Assembly: GCA_025449115.1 (NCBI GenBank)
Contig: JAHLKC010000054.1
Coordinates: 169,605-233,604 of the forward strand
Source of the DNA: Chytridium lagenaria
Lineage: Eukaryota > Chytridiomycota > Chytridiomycetes > Chytridiales > Chytridiaceae
Length of the DNA stretch: 64,000 nucleotides
Direction of reading: 5' to 3'
The position numbers were made by a program, and so were the translations under genes. Of this stretch, positions 35,941 through 46,519 are shown piece by piece. The notes under the pieces were generated by a model. It made no database searches, was not told the origin of the DNA, and saw only the letters and a program-made list of their open reading frames with translations. Position 1 is the stretch's first letter. The number at the start of each line of letters is the position of its first letter.

Positions 35941-36712
35941 CGAACGGGATTTATAGAATGGTGATGGTGATGGACTCGTGGGTACTGCGGGACTACTTAT
36001 GCAGGATGGATGACGTATAGTGTAGTGTTTTATAGATGTCTTAGACCACTAGTTCTGAAATATGACAGGGATTGACACTACAAATAACAGCTGAGATCAT
36101 GAATCAGCACCGCAACAAGCGACCGTTAGCGCTCTCGTATAAATGCATCACCACGAATGTCGTTCATGATTGTTCAACTGGTCCCTCTGATTCTACAACC
36201 TTCTGTTCATTTTGCTAGAATACGGTTGAAATTTGCATTCCTCGAGCAGGGAAGACTACACTGAGAGTGTAGCTTCTCAAGGCGAAGGCATGATGGACTC
36301 GACAGCAATATCCGCTTTGGCTCAAAGTGAAGACACTTCCTCAACTACGTGTACACAGTTTATCCTGAAATCGAAGATTCGCTCACAGTCATATCTAGCA
36401 TAACATTCCACGCTAACTTATATCTTAAAGTATAGCAGGCTACTGTTCAATTAGATAACGTAGACGTTTGTACACATTGTGGATCGTGTTTCCGCCGTTA
36501 TAACATTTCACCAACCAAAGTCCACATGCATCATGAATTCTCATAATCAGCCAGCTAAACTTTTACAACTTGATGCAACTTAAATGCTATACAACATTCC
36601 ACTGAAATCAAATCCATCAGAGTGCATTGGTCTGTTAACCTCATTAAATCCTTTCAAGGCGTTTCCCTCGACGACCATCCATGTCCATCAACATTGGTTT
36701 TTGTAGAGACGA
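35941..36712. promoter_or_regulatory. Shared upstream region of the head-to-head M43 genes 5 and 6
   Basis: A 772-bp AT-rich interval between divergent starts. No TATA box is seen at the usual distance from the gene 6 start, unlike genes 1-4. A short non-coding or upstream exon cannot be excluded. Confidence 0.4.
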
Positions 36713-38322
36713 TTGTGCGACCCTTGTCAAGCTTGCCTGACAATTATTATCAGTGCGAATGATGGCATCAACAACTATAGGCATCGATGTGAGGCCATCA
36801 AACCGCTCCATCGACGGCCATTCCTAAATCCATTCAAGCCAACCTACCTTTTAACACTAATTGTGATACTCATTATCCTGATACCTCAAGTCTCATCACA
36901 TAGCAATTTCATGCACAGAATGCTGCATCGTCGGTCAATAACCAACAACCTCTTCTCCCCATCCGACTGCAAGCAAGCAAGCCCATCATTTGTGTGTCAA
37001 AAACAATGCTCACAAATCATTATATTCTGTGATGGTGCGGGAACTGGAAGGGAGATCCGCGTTCAGGGTGAATTCATTGTGTGCAAACGCTTTCCAGGAC
37101 AAGCTCCAAACCAGGATGCCAGCTCGGGACTCGTACTGGCCACGGACTGCGATCCTTTTGCAGGAGCTGCTATTGTCAATGAATCCCCTCAAATCACAGC
37201 AAGACCATCACCCTCGCCAACGCTGGCACCGTTCACCACCCAAACTCTCATAGGAGGCAATGCCACAACACCACTTCCAACTTCGCCGTTAGATTCTTCT
37301 CGCCCAAAACGAACGTGCTTAGCACCAAAGTTTGATCCTATTGAAGATGCTCCAGCCCAAGAGGTGCTTAGGAGTGTCACTCAAGAGATAGCCGAGATGA
37401 GGTCTTTTAACGGCCAGAGGGTCGAGGATCTTGCCGCTCCGATGGCTACATTTAATGTGTACTGGCATGTAATTTTCAGCGGAGGAAAGGCTAGAGGCAA
37501 TGGAAATCTGACGAGAGCCCAAATTCAGGAGCAGATTAAGGTGGTGAATGAGGATTTTAAGGGCTTTTTTAGGTTCAATCTCGTGAACGTATGTAACGAC
37601 TGTAATATTTATATACCTCAGTCCTTACTCACTATCTTCTTTGTTCTTAGATAGATTACACGATAGCGCCTGTATGGTTCCATTATGCTTGGGATTATCA
37701 TATGCCCATGTTCGCCCGGCTTCACATGGGAACTATGGCGGATGTCAATATCTACTCTGTCAATTTCACGATGGATGGCGTTCTCGGATACGCCTACTAT
37801 CCATGGTCAATTGATCCTGAGAATTACGAAATGGACGCTGTAGTTGTCAACTACGGTACTATGCCAGGAAACGAGGGGCCCTACGGGCTTGGAAGAACAC
37901 TAACACATGAGATTGGGCATTGGCTTGGGCTCATGCATACGTTTGAGGGTGGATGTGATGACGCGGACGAAGTGGAGGATACACCACCGATTTCCGACCC
38001 AAACTTTGGATGTGATATGGGGTTCGACTCGTGTCCTGATTCAAGGGGAAGGGATCGAGTAAATAATTATATGGACTACACGGATGACCTGTAAGGATGG
38101 ATTTCTTCGTTTTTTGTTTTTTTTTTTTCTCTCTTCTCTTTTTTCTTAAACGAGATGAAGACAAGATTTATTACTTTTTCTTTCTAATAAATTACTTACG
38201 CTTGCTATGAATATATTAGATGTATGAATACGTTTACGGCAGGTCAGTACGACCGAATGCTGGCAGTCGTCAAGCAGTACAGACGGGAGCAATGGCGAAG
38301 GGTGAGCGGGTTGGATAAATGA
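36713..38322 (+). CDS. M43 metallopeptidase 6 with N-terminal six-cysteine region
   Basis: Exons 36713-37588, 37651-38090 and 38220-38322; introns 62 and 129 bp; no frame breaks; 472 residues. A hydrophobic helix (about residues 43-62) lies behind a basic 40-residue head, so it may be a signal anchor, or the true start may be an unseen later ATG. Then comes the six-cysteine region with C-x8-C-x3-C-x6-C spacing, a Ser/Thr/Pro linker (about 160-200), and the peptidase: FNVYWHVI, LGYAYYPW, zinc site [23 protein letters not shown], and the Met-turn NNYMDYTDD. FQGGC is changed to FEGGC and a helical basic tail (QYRREQWRR) ends the protein. It is the most divergent of the six. Confidence 0.87.
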
Positions 38323-39052
38323 ACGGATGACTAGAATGAATAAATGAATGATTATTAACGCGTACGTGACGGGAAAGGGAGAGAGGTAAAACAGACGTTA
38401 ATGGGAGGTGATGCACAGTAAAAGGATATTCAGCGTAGTGCGCCCAGAAATAAAAGGAGGTTCTTTGGACATTCTTTGGAGCAAGGAAGGCTCATGCATT
38501 ATGAATGATTCATTGTTATTTATTTATCAATTTCAAAATAAATAATTTTAACAGATTTCAGGTAATATGTATATATTCACGAATTCATTTTTCCATCACC
38601 TTCTCCCAAAACTTAAATTATTATTTATTGTGCAACCAGTTCTTTTCATCCCTTTTTCCTATATTTCTCCTTGGCCGATCCTCCAATTGTGTAACGACGG
38701 AGTAATTAGATAAATTTTAGACGGCCTCAGCGGATCCCTTGACCCTTCACATCCACAATCTCTCTCACCTCTCACACTCTCGAACCCTCGCAACGAGCCA
38801 CAACCTCACCTCAGACCAATACATTGCACACTGGCGCATGAATGCACTGCTGCTCGTAGTATACCTCATAGGAGACTTTTTTACGAAACAGAGGATTCAT
38901 ATCTAGCATAGCACCACACCGAAGGAGAGCCAAGCGAAGAACTATTATAGCTATAATCCGGCTTTCAACCTGTACGGTTTCCGTCTGTCGCATCTTTGCT
39001 ATACTTGAAAAAAGGAGACTGTAGAGAAGAAGACCAGTTCTTAAGGGATCCT
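38323..39052. other. Intergenic, nothing recognised
   Basis: AT-rich spacer with no motif-bearing frame. A possible upstream exon of the next gene cannot be excluded. Confidence 0.5.
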
Positions 39053-41405
39053 ATGAGCGGTACGCTCCAAGAGAAAGGCGCGGCTGCAACAGTTGAATCT
39101 GAAAGCACCCTCACGCCTGCAGCCAAAGTAGATGAACCGGGGGTTGCGAATGCACTGGAATCTAAAACACTGGACGGAATGAATGCATCGTTGAAGTCGG
39201 ATGATACAGATGAAGCTGAGCATGACCAGGGCTTGACGATATCAGCCGTCATTCCTTCTGTCTCACATGGTGTTGAATGCTTGCCACATGCAAATGCACT
39301 TATGGAACGAACACATCCCACCGCACCCGATATCATAATTCAGCATGTTTCTTCTCCGCCTTCGTCACCATCTTCACCACCCCACACGTCTGCAGCAGCC
39401 CTGCCTTCCGCCCCTACATCAACTGTTATTATCCAAACCCCTGCACCTGCTTTGTCCATTGAATCATCCCTTCAACAAATTTCCCGTTCCACTGAGACCC
39501 CTTCCCCCGTGATTACGATCGATCATGCCCCATCGCAGAAGCCGTATCTCAAACCGCTTCTTCAAGCGTTTCTATATCCACAGAAGAGGCCGCACAGAAC
39601 GAGTACGAAAATGCTCGTGATGACGCCGCCTCTCTCTACCCAGCTTCAGAACCTCCGCAGTATTTTGACAATGAAAAGTTTGCAAACGTGGTCTACAAAA
39701 GGTTATTGCAAAGAGTAAGGAGCAACTATTTGTTCCCTCTCTATCTAGCAACACCTGGCTTTCTTATTTTAGTAAGTTCAATTTCATCTTATCTACTTAA
39801 AAAGTTGCATGTATTAACAACCATCAACAGCTGGTCCTTGGAATTATTAGAGGAGGGTTATTTAACAGTCCAATTATCATCGCGGTTTTCGTAATGCTTG
39901 GCTGTCTTTTCTTTACCATAGTGAGTAATTTTTTTTGCACACCACAAGGAAACGACTTCCAGACTGACTTCTTTGCAAAGATTTTTATATACCGAAGCAA
40001 GGTTCGCCGTCTGGACGCCATGCACGCTGCGGGACTTCTTGCCGACACTCCTATGGAAGAACTCGTCACACTTGTCTTTCAAAATCGCGTCCTCAACCCG
40101 GCTCCACTGTACGATGCCGATGCGATGAGATGGGACGAACCATTGCCTTATTATGGCAGAGGGCGATCACAAGGAATGGATCAGCGTCGGAGACCATCAA
40201 ATCCTGGTGTGGTAGCATCTACCGAAAATAATCTTGAAGAGCGTACGCCACAGCAGGACGACATGTCTGCGTTGGAAATAGGGTCCATCACAGAACCAGA
40301 AAGAGCCCTTTTAGAAGGCTCTGTGAATGCTTCAAGAACGCCTATCATGAGAATCTCCGAGGATCAGGATAGCTCTGCCTCCCTTACTCAGACTCATGAT
40401 CACCTTGACGAAACGCATGACGATGACACTTCGCTAGTTTCTATGATGGATCACCCAGCCCGATCACCAAGTTTGGTGTCTATCCCCACAAATGAAGCAG
40501 CATCGTCATCGTCCATGCTTTCTTCTACTCCTCCCAACCGATTTCCCACCTCTTTTCACCTTTCACCCTCTCGCTCATCGTCGTCCCTCGCCAATATGTC
40601 CCGTGGCCGCCGTTCCCCATCCGTATTCCAAAGAGTCCGCCGGCCCTCCTCGAACCAACCCGAACCCCCGACCACGCCTTTCCCTCCCGTCATCCTTCCC
40701 CCAAATCACGTCGCCTTCCTCCAACAACAACAAGACCAAGCGTCCTCGTCGTCCCTTCCGAACCAAGGCTTCTCTTGGTCTGGCGCGCGCTCCACGACCT
40801 CCTCCGAAAACGGCACCGCAGACGGCACTTCCAGCGGCTCTACATCCCCATCGCGGAACCCCAACGGCTCACGGCGTCGTGTGCGGCTCAATGGTGCGCC
40901 TACGCGTGAACGTAGTCCGAGGCGGAGGGGAGGAAGCACGCCACAGGGAGAGGCATTACCGACTGTGACGGTGGAAGAGGGGGAACGGAATATTACTATT
41001 GTAGAATTGCCGACTAAGAAACCTGGAGTGAACATTGTGGATGCTGTTATTCAATTAGCGGCTGGACCAGTGAGGATCGGTGAGGCGAGAATCGATGAAA
41101 GTCGAGTGGAGATGGTGAGAAGGGAGCAGATGAGAGCGCAATTGTGAGTATTCTCAAGATTTTCACCAAAGTCTTAACAAGTTCATTTTAGGCGAGAACA
41201 CTTTGTAATGCAAGAAATCCTTGAGCGCCGCGAGAACCGTCGTAGAGCAGAGGCTGCCGCATCGGTAACATCGTCTGCATCCGCCTCCACTGCTGTTCCC
41301 TCACCCGCAATTGTTAGCCCATTGGCTACTCCATCATCTACACGAAGAGAAGAAGAGGATGTCGCTGCAGGAACAATGCGATTGCTGGTTAGGACTGGAG
41401 TTTGA
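39053..41405 (+). CDS. Membrane protein of unknown function with long disordered arms
   Basis: I do not recognise the family. Exons are about 39053-39771, 39831-41143 and 41192-41405, giving roughly 750 residues. The N-terminal 200 residues are Ser/Pro/Thr-rich. Two hydrophobic segments follow, LFPLYLATPGFLIL and then SPIIIAVFVMLGCLFFTI, split by the first intron; this hairpin is flanked by YKRLLQRVRSN and KIFIYRSKVRRLDAMHA. The remainder is Ser/Arg/Pro-rich with basic patches (RRVRLN, RERSPRRR) and ends in a conserved-looking ELPTKKPGVNIVDAVIQLA helix and a coiled RREQMRAQL|REHFVMQEILERRENRRRAEA. A one-base gap in a C-run near 39531 breaks exon 1. A tail-exposed ER or endosomal two-helix protein is the best guess. 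Confidence 0.6.
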
Positions 41406-42186
41406 GGGACTCAGTTTGCTTACAACTACCCGTCTTTTCTTTTCGTTAATGAAATACACCGTTCCTCTCCCCTCCTTCCCTTTTCTATTTGTTTTTTTCT
41501 GATACCATACGACAGTGTGATTTTGTCATGTTTTAGTGATAAAGTCTTTCATGCGATATCATTTCTAGCGTTTCGCTTTTGCGCTTTCTTTCTACTACAA
41601 GTTTATACACGTTGTCTTTCAAAATCTATTTCCTTTCGTTTCATACCTAAAATCTTTGAACCATTATATTCTGTGTTTATTTTACTTAGTTTTATTCCAT
41701 GTGCCATATGCTTTTGCTCCTTAACGATGAATTGAAGACACACCTTATGGTTTTGATGATACTGTTTGCCATCGCTTCTGTTTCATGGGGGGATTTTTAT
41801 CTTGGTTTTTCATTTTATTTTTTTCCAGTTTATGTTTGCGATTAATTGAGGGTTTGAGATGATGGAGCGATGAAAAATTTATGAATGGCTGATTTAATGA
41901 CCCCATAAATAAAACTCCGGCTTCGGATGTCATGTTTAAAAGAGGGAAACCGGGAGTCCATGATTTTGCTTGGGTTTTGGCGCAGCAAAATGTGTGGCGC
42001 CGGAGTGGCATTCAAATTGGCGTTTGACTATTCAAACCTTCCCTCAGACCGCAAGTTAAGACATGTCCACGAACATTTATCGTCGCCATGAAACATCTTT
42101 ACCGACCGATTATATAAATTATCACCAACGCGCATTTCCTCGTCTCCTCATAAACTAAAATACCGCATTTTCTTTAACAAAAAACA
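41406..42186. other. Intergenic, nothing recognised
   Basis: T-rich 3' region followed by a TATA-like tatataaatt at 42111-42120 that precedes a small open frame at 42187. Confidence 0.45.
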
Positions 42187-42345
42187 ATGAGCCTTACCCG
42201 ATCTCCTGCTCGTGCCGCTTTACCACCTCATTACGAGATCATCAGCGCTCCGCCGCATCGGCTGACTAGGTCATGGGAAGAACGACGACCTGGCGCTGCA
42301 GTGTTGACGATGAGAGTTGGGATGTGGATGAGGATGTCGGGATGA
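42187..42345 (+). other. Small open frame (52 codons), partly duplicated downstream
   Basis: It begins in a good context (aaaacaATG) about 65 bp after tatataaatt. The central PPHYEII-A-x-x-RL-RS block recurs at 42490-42545, where it is soon stopped. No family is recognised. It may be a real short peptide gene with a decayed tandem copy, or chance. Confidence 0.25.
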
Positions 42346-42545
42346 GTGCGCGGATAATGGGTCAAGATTTCCCTTCAAGTCGAGACCTTCAAGTTTATGA
42401 ACTTGCATCGTTGACGTAAAAAACTTCCGACGTCGCTATGAAGAAGAACCTCGTACCCTCTACAACAGTCGCCCGAACACGATCGCGCCATGCCTCCCCA
42501 TTACGAGATCATCAACGCTTTAATGCCTCGGTTGATGAGGTCTTG
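42228..42545 (+). repeat. Two diverged copies of a block of about 55 bp
   Basis: cattacgagatcatca-cgct...cggttgat/cggctgac..aggtc occurs at 42228-42275 and 42499-42543. Confidence 0.55.
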
Positions 42546-43536
42546 AAAAATGGGGGAGAACGATGACGTGCAGGCTGTGACGATTCCTAAAGTTTTGGAC
42601 GAGAATGCGAGATAAATAGATGGGCGATGGTCTTCAAAATTCAAGACTCCATTTGGAACTTTTGAAGAATCCGCGTGAGAATGGGGACGTCAAGAACCGG
42701 GCTTCGAGTCAAGCATAAAAATCCACTTAACTGCCTTGGACTATATTGCGAATCAATTCTTATTGCTGGTTGGCTGGTTATGCCTATAAATCGCACGGGA
42801 TTTGGAGCATAGGCGAACAAAGTAGATGTTTTGTCGACACTGGTACTTGCAAAGCTTGATGCTACAAAACGTAGACTCTTGTTATTAGACATCATGTAAT
42901 AAACAGCCTCGTATTATTAAACAATTTATCGTACTTACTCAAGAATTACACTTACTTCTTCAAGAGACCGGTGTCCATTTGTAGCTTCGCCTTTAATTAT
43001 GTTACATATACTAAGCTAGCTGCAAGCTGCAGCTATTTTTGTTTGACGTCTTTGATTATATTTTATTTTAGGTACTGGTGGAATAAGAATGGATTTTGAA
43101 CGGAGGAGATTTCCCCGATGAGCAATTTTAAATCTACGAGAGCAATTAAATATATATTCCAGCAAACTTTAACTTGACCGCTGCGTATGAGTTTGCTACT
43201 ACACGTGAATTATGTAATATGCAGTGGCATTATCTTTCATGGGGATGTCTTATTCAACTTTGCAAGCCAATCTCCACGATATGGAAGTGACGCGCATTAC
43301 CTTTTTAAATGTATATATTGCATACAATTTTGCCCAGTTTCATAGGAAGGGGGACTGTATGTAATCATGGCGGATTAAGAAAAGTTTAAAAAGGCTGCAT
43401 GCAATATCTCCTCTTGACAAAAAATCAACGCGTCCTCATAAGGTCATTTACTTTTGTAAGCATCCATACATAAATAGTCATAGGCCTCGTTCGACTTAGT
43501 CTCTGATCAGCTTATCAAGAACCTCTTCACATCAAG
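42546..43536. other. Intergenic, nothing recognised
   Basis: AT-rich spacer. A run of tataaatag-like sequence near 43469 lies about 65 bp upstream of the small frame at 43537. Confidence 0.5.
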
Positions 43537-43842
43537 ATGCCATCTTTAACTTCTTTGCCGTCTTTCTCTCCTTTCGTTTCCACCTCACCGATGACTGGGC
43601 CAAGCATGGCACCTTCCTCGCATTCCACCATTCGCACCCCTAGATTTCAGTTGCGCCCGTTCAGTTGGACTCAACAGCCAAAGATGCAGAATTATCAGCC
43701 TAGATTTACTATCGACACAAAGAGTGAAAACCCATGGACGCGCCTCAATGATCAAGACTTTGCTCAATTACCTTCACCTCGCGTCAAGACAGTAATTGGC
43801 AAGCCGATCTTTCGCTCCAGACCAAACCTTATGCTCCTCTGA
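43537..43842 (+). CDS. Hypothetical 101-residue Ser/Pro-rich protein
   Basis: The frame opens 65-70 bp after cataaatag, at the TATA distance common in this window, and is preceded by an A-rich leader (catcaagATG). The protein has a Ser/Pro/Thr-rich first third and then a basic, aromatic body (RFQLRPFSWTQQPKMQNYQ). It has no signal peptide or known domain. It may extend through an unseen intron or frame break. The evidence is promoter spacing and an open frame only. Confidence 0.35.
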   Translation: MPSLTSLPSFSPFVSTSPMTGPSMAPSSHSTIRTPRFQLRPFSWTQQPKMQNYQPRFTIDTKSENPWTRLNDQDFAQLPSPRVKTVIGKPIFRSRPNLMLL

Positions 43843-44407
43843 ACTGCTCGCGTAGGGGACTTTGCTTACCAGTTCCTTTTCATCTGCTGCATCTCGCCAG
43901 TCACGGCGTCGCGGTCGCTCGACGTGGTGGCATTTTTCTGCTGTGCCAGGGAACGTTGATGATCGTCGAGCACAAACCACTGCAAGAGTATTAGACTGAT
44001 GACGACATTGAGCCCTGCAGTTCCAATGTCATTTGTGATCCATCATCTGCTGCGCAGTGGAGTGGAGCACAAAGAAGTGGGATATGGGCGTGGATCATGG
44101 GATGGGACGATGGGTGCTGTGGTGGAAACACCTAAAAATGTCCCCTCGTGACGGCAAGTGCTCTGTATCACTTCTTGGGTACCACCAGATTCATGCTGAA
44201 GGATAATTAATCCGACGCCATCGGACAATTAGGGGCCTTTCAGCCGAAAATAAAAATAAATTTGTTGTGTTCTGGTGGCCTCAGAGCTCCTTTTATTTCT
44301 GTCTCCGCCGAGTCCGCTGTTCATCTTTCTTTCTCTCTTTCTGCCTTTCTGTGCACCCACACAAAGAGAAAAAGACAACGGCCGAATCTACACTACTGGA
44401 AGAAAGC
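43843..44407. other. Intergenic, nothing recognised
   Basis: Upstream region of the lipase-like gene. Its pyrimidine-rich leader (44320-44345) immediately precedes that gene's first exon. Confidence 0.5.
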
Positions 44408-46519
44408 ATGTCGACGCAAACACTCCCAACTGATGATGATGGGCATCACATTCATGTCCAAAGAAGCATGACCATGGCGGACGACTTTGTAGATTCTTCA
44501 AAGGTCGGCAAGAGACCTACTTGGAGTCCCGCCTATGTAAGATCATATACAAATCATATACATTCTGCTCCCGGTCGCTTCGTTTCGATGGCTTGCTAAC
44601 ATTAGCCACAACAGTTCCTCACGGTCAGCGTCATGACCAAACTCTTCCACAAGTTCAAGGACAATATCGAACCTGGAAGAAAGATTATCGACAATGCCAG
44701 ATTTCCCAAACCTGTTCATGTCAAGGTTCAGAAGGTTGGCTTCTTTTTTTTTGCACATGATAGTTGATCTGGCTCTATTTTACTCAAATATTACTTCCTT
44801 GCAACTCAGACCTACATCCCCAGAAGATCCGATGTTCTTCCTTTGGGTATGAGGGAGGAAGATGCCAAAGGCAACATCAAGGCCGAATGGATTGACGGTT
44901 CTGTCAGTGCAGACATTACTAAGCCTGCTGGCAGGGTCATTCTCTACGCCCATGGGTAGGCTAACCTCATAGCTTAAATTATTTCTGTTCCAGACTTCTC
45001 TTCTCACAATTACTTCATAGTGGCGCTTACTTTATGGGATCACGCAAGACTCACCGTTCTGTCACTTGGCGTCTCGCAAAGTACGCAAAGGCAAGAGTGC
45101 TTTGTAAGTAACTCGCTCATTACTTTTACCGTCTAATCCGTAATTTTTATTAATATAAGCGATCGAATACCGTCTTGCACCTGAATACCACTTCCCCACA
45201 CCCATCAACGACATGGTGTCCGCATACCTCCACTTGATCGACCCTCCGGAAGGTTCACCTAAGTACCGGCCCGACCAGATTGTTTTTATGGGTGACAGTG
45301 CTGGTGGTAATCTCTGCATGGTGTCGGCTCTCTACTTGAGGGATTCTGAAAAATGGCCGGTACCTGCTGGTCTTGGCTTGATCTGCCCTTGGGTAAGTGA
45401 ATTTCCAGGTTTTTATTATGAATTTTAGTGGCTGACGACTGAGTTTACAGATGGATTTAACTCACAGCAGTCCATCGTTTGTGCTGAATGGAGCGCACGA
45501 CTTTGTAAGTGTCAATCCCGAGTTTGTGTAAGGGTGAGACACTTCATCTAATATATACTCTCTTTCTGCAGCTTCCTGCGGCCAGCAGCGATCCTAAGTT
45601 CATCAAGGATGGTCAGGTTCACTACTATGTTCCCCCGGGCGTCGACATGAGGCACCCGCTTGTTTCTCCTCTTTTCGCCGAGGAGATTGCTGACAAACCG
45701 CTCCCACCAACCTTGATTCAGGTGGGCACTGCCGAGAGGCTCCGGGACGAGAACGTTTCCTTCTATGCCGAAAAGTTCAAGGAGTCGAAGATCCAGCTTG
45801 AGCGTGAGTCTTTTTTTTTTTCTCTCTTTCCTTTTGTCTCCTCCTAAATTGCCTTATCTCTATATTTTTTTGGTTTTTACTAAAAAATATTCGACTTAAC
45901 AGTCTATGAGGATATGATCCACGTATGGCATCTTTTTGCGCCTGCTGAGACCGTTGCACGTAACGCTATTCGCCGTCTCGCCGATTTTGTCCTTAAGATT
46001 GTCCCGGATACCGCCGATACCCCAGTTGCTTTTGACCGACGCGTTGTGCATGTCTTGAACTCCAAAGGATTTCCTGAGGAGGAATTCGATGACCCTTTAA
46101 ACCATCTTGAAAAGGAGAGGGCTAAGGTCATGGCTTTTGGGACGAGCAAGGTAGCGGTCAAGGAGAACACTTCTTCTGAAACGGTTGTTTTGAACGAGGA
46201 GGTCCTGATGGTAGATGTTGAGGAGGCTGTAGTCAATGAGCCTGAGGTAACCGAAGTTCAGGCTGTCGAGGACGCGTTGGAGGAAAAGGCTGCCGAAATT
46301 GCGGAAGCAGCTATAGCCGCGCCTGCATCAGTTGACAAGGAAGTTATGGAGGACAAAGTTGAGGTTGAGACACCAAATATTGCTGTCGCCGTGGTGGGGA
46401 ACAAGTCGGATGTTAGCGAGCACGTTATTAACGAGAAAGACGAGTCCAAGGAAGTGGTGGAGGAGAAAACGACAGAGGAAGTCATTCCCGCGGTCCCCGC
46501 CGTCACTGCATCTGCATGA
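44408..46519 (+). CDS. Hormone-sensitive-lipase-type esterase with acidic C-terminal extension
   Basis: A serine esterase/lipase of the HSL branch of alpha/beta-hydrolases. Eight exons: 44408-44536, 44615-44734, 44810-44955, 45021-45103, 45160-45392, 45451-45504, 45572-45803 and 45903-46519, all in frame, giving 537 residues. The oxyanion loop HGGAYFMGS spans exons 3-4; SIEYRLAPE follows; the nucleophile is in GDSAGGNLCMVSA; the acid is expected in VGTAERLRDEN and the His in DMIHVWHLF, which spans residues just after the last intron. Beyond about residue 360 comes a family-atypical tail of some 175 residues, low-complexity, Val/Glu/Ala-rich and very acidic. No signal peptide is seen, so it is probably cytosolic or lipid-droplet associated. 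No frame breaks occur in this multi-exon gene. Confidence 0.9.

Noticed and set aside
39921..39948. A 28-bp intron (GTGAGT...CAAG) in the membrane-protein gene
   Set aside because: Too short for splicing, and the sequence reads through in frame without it.
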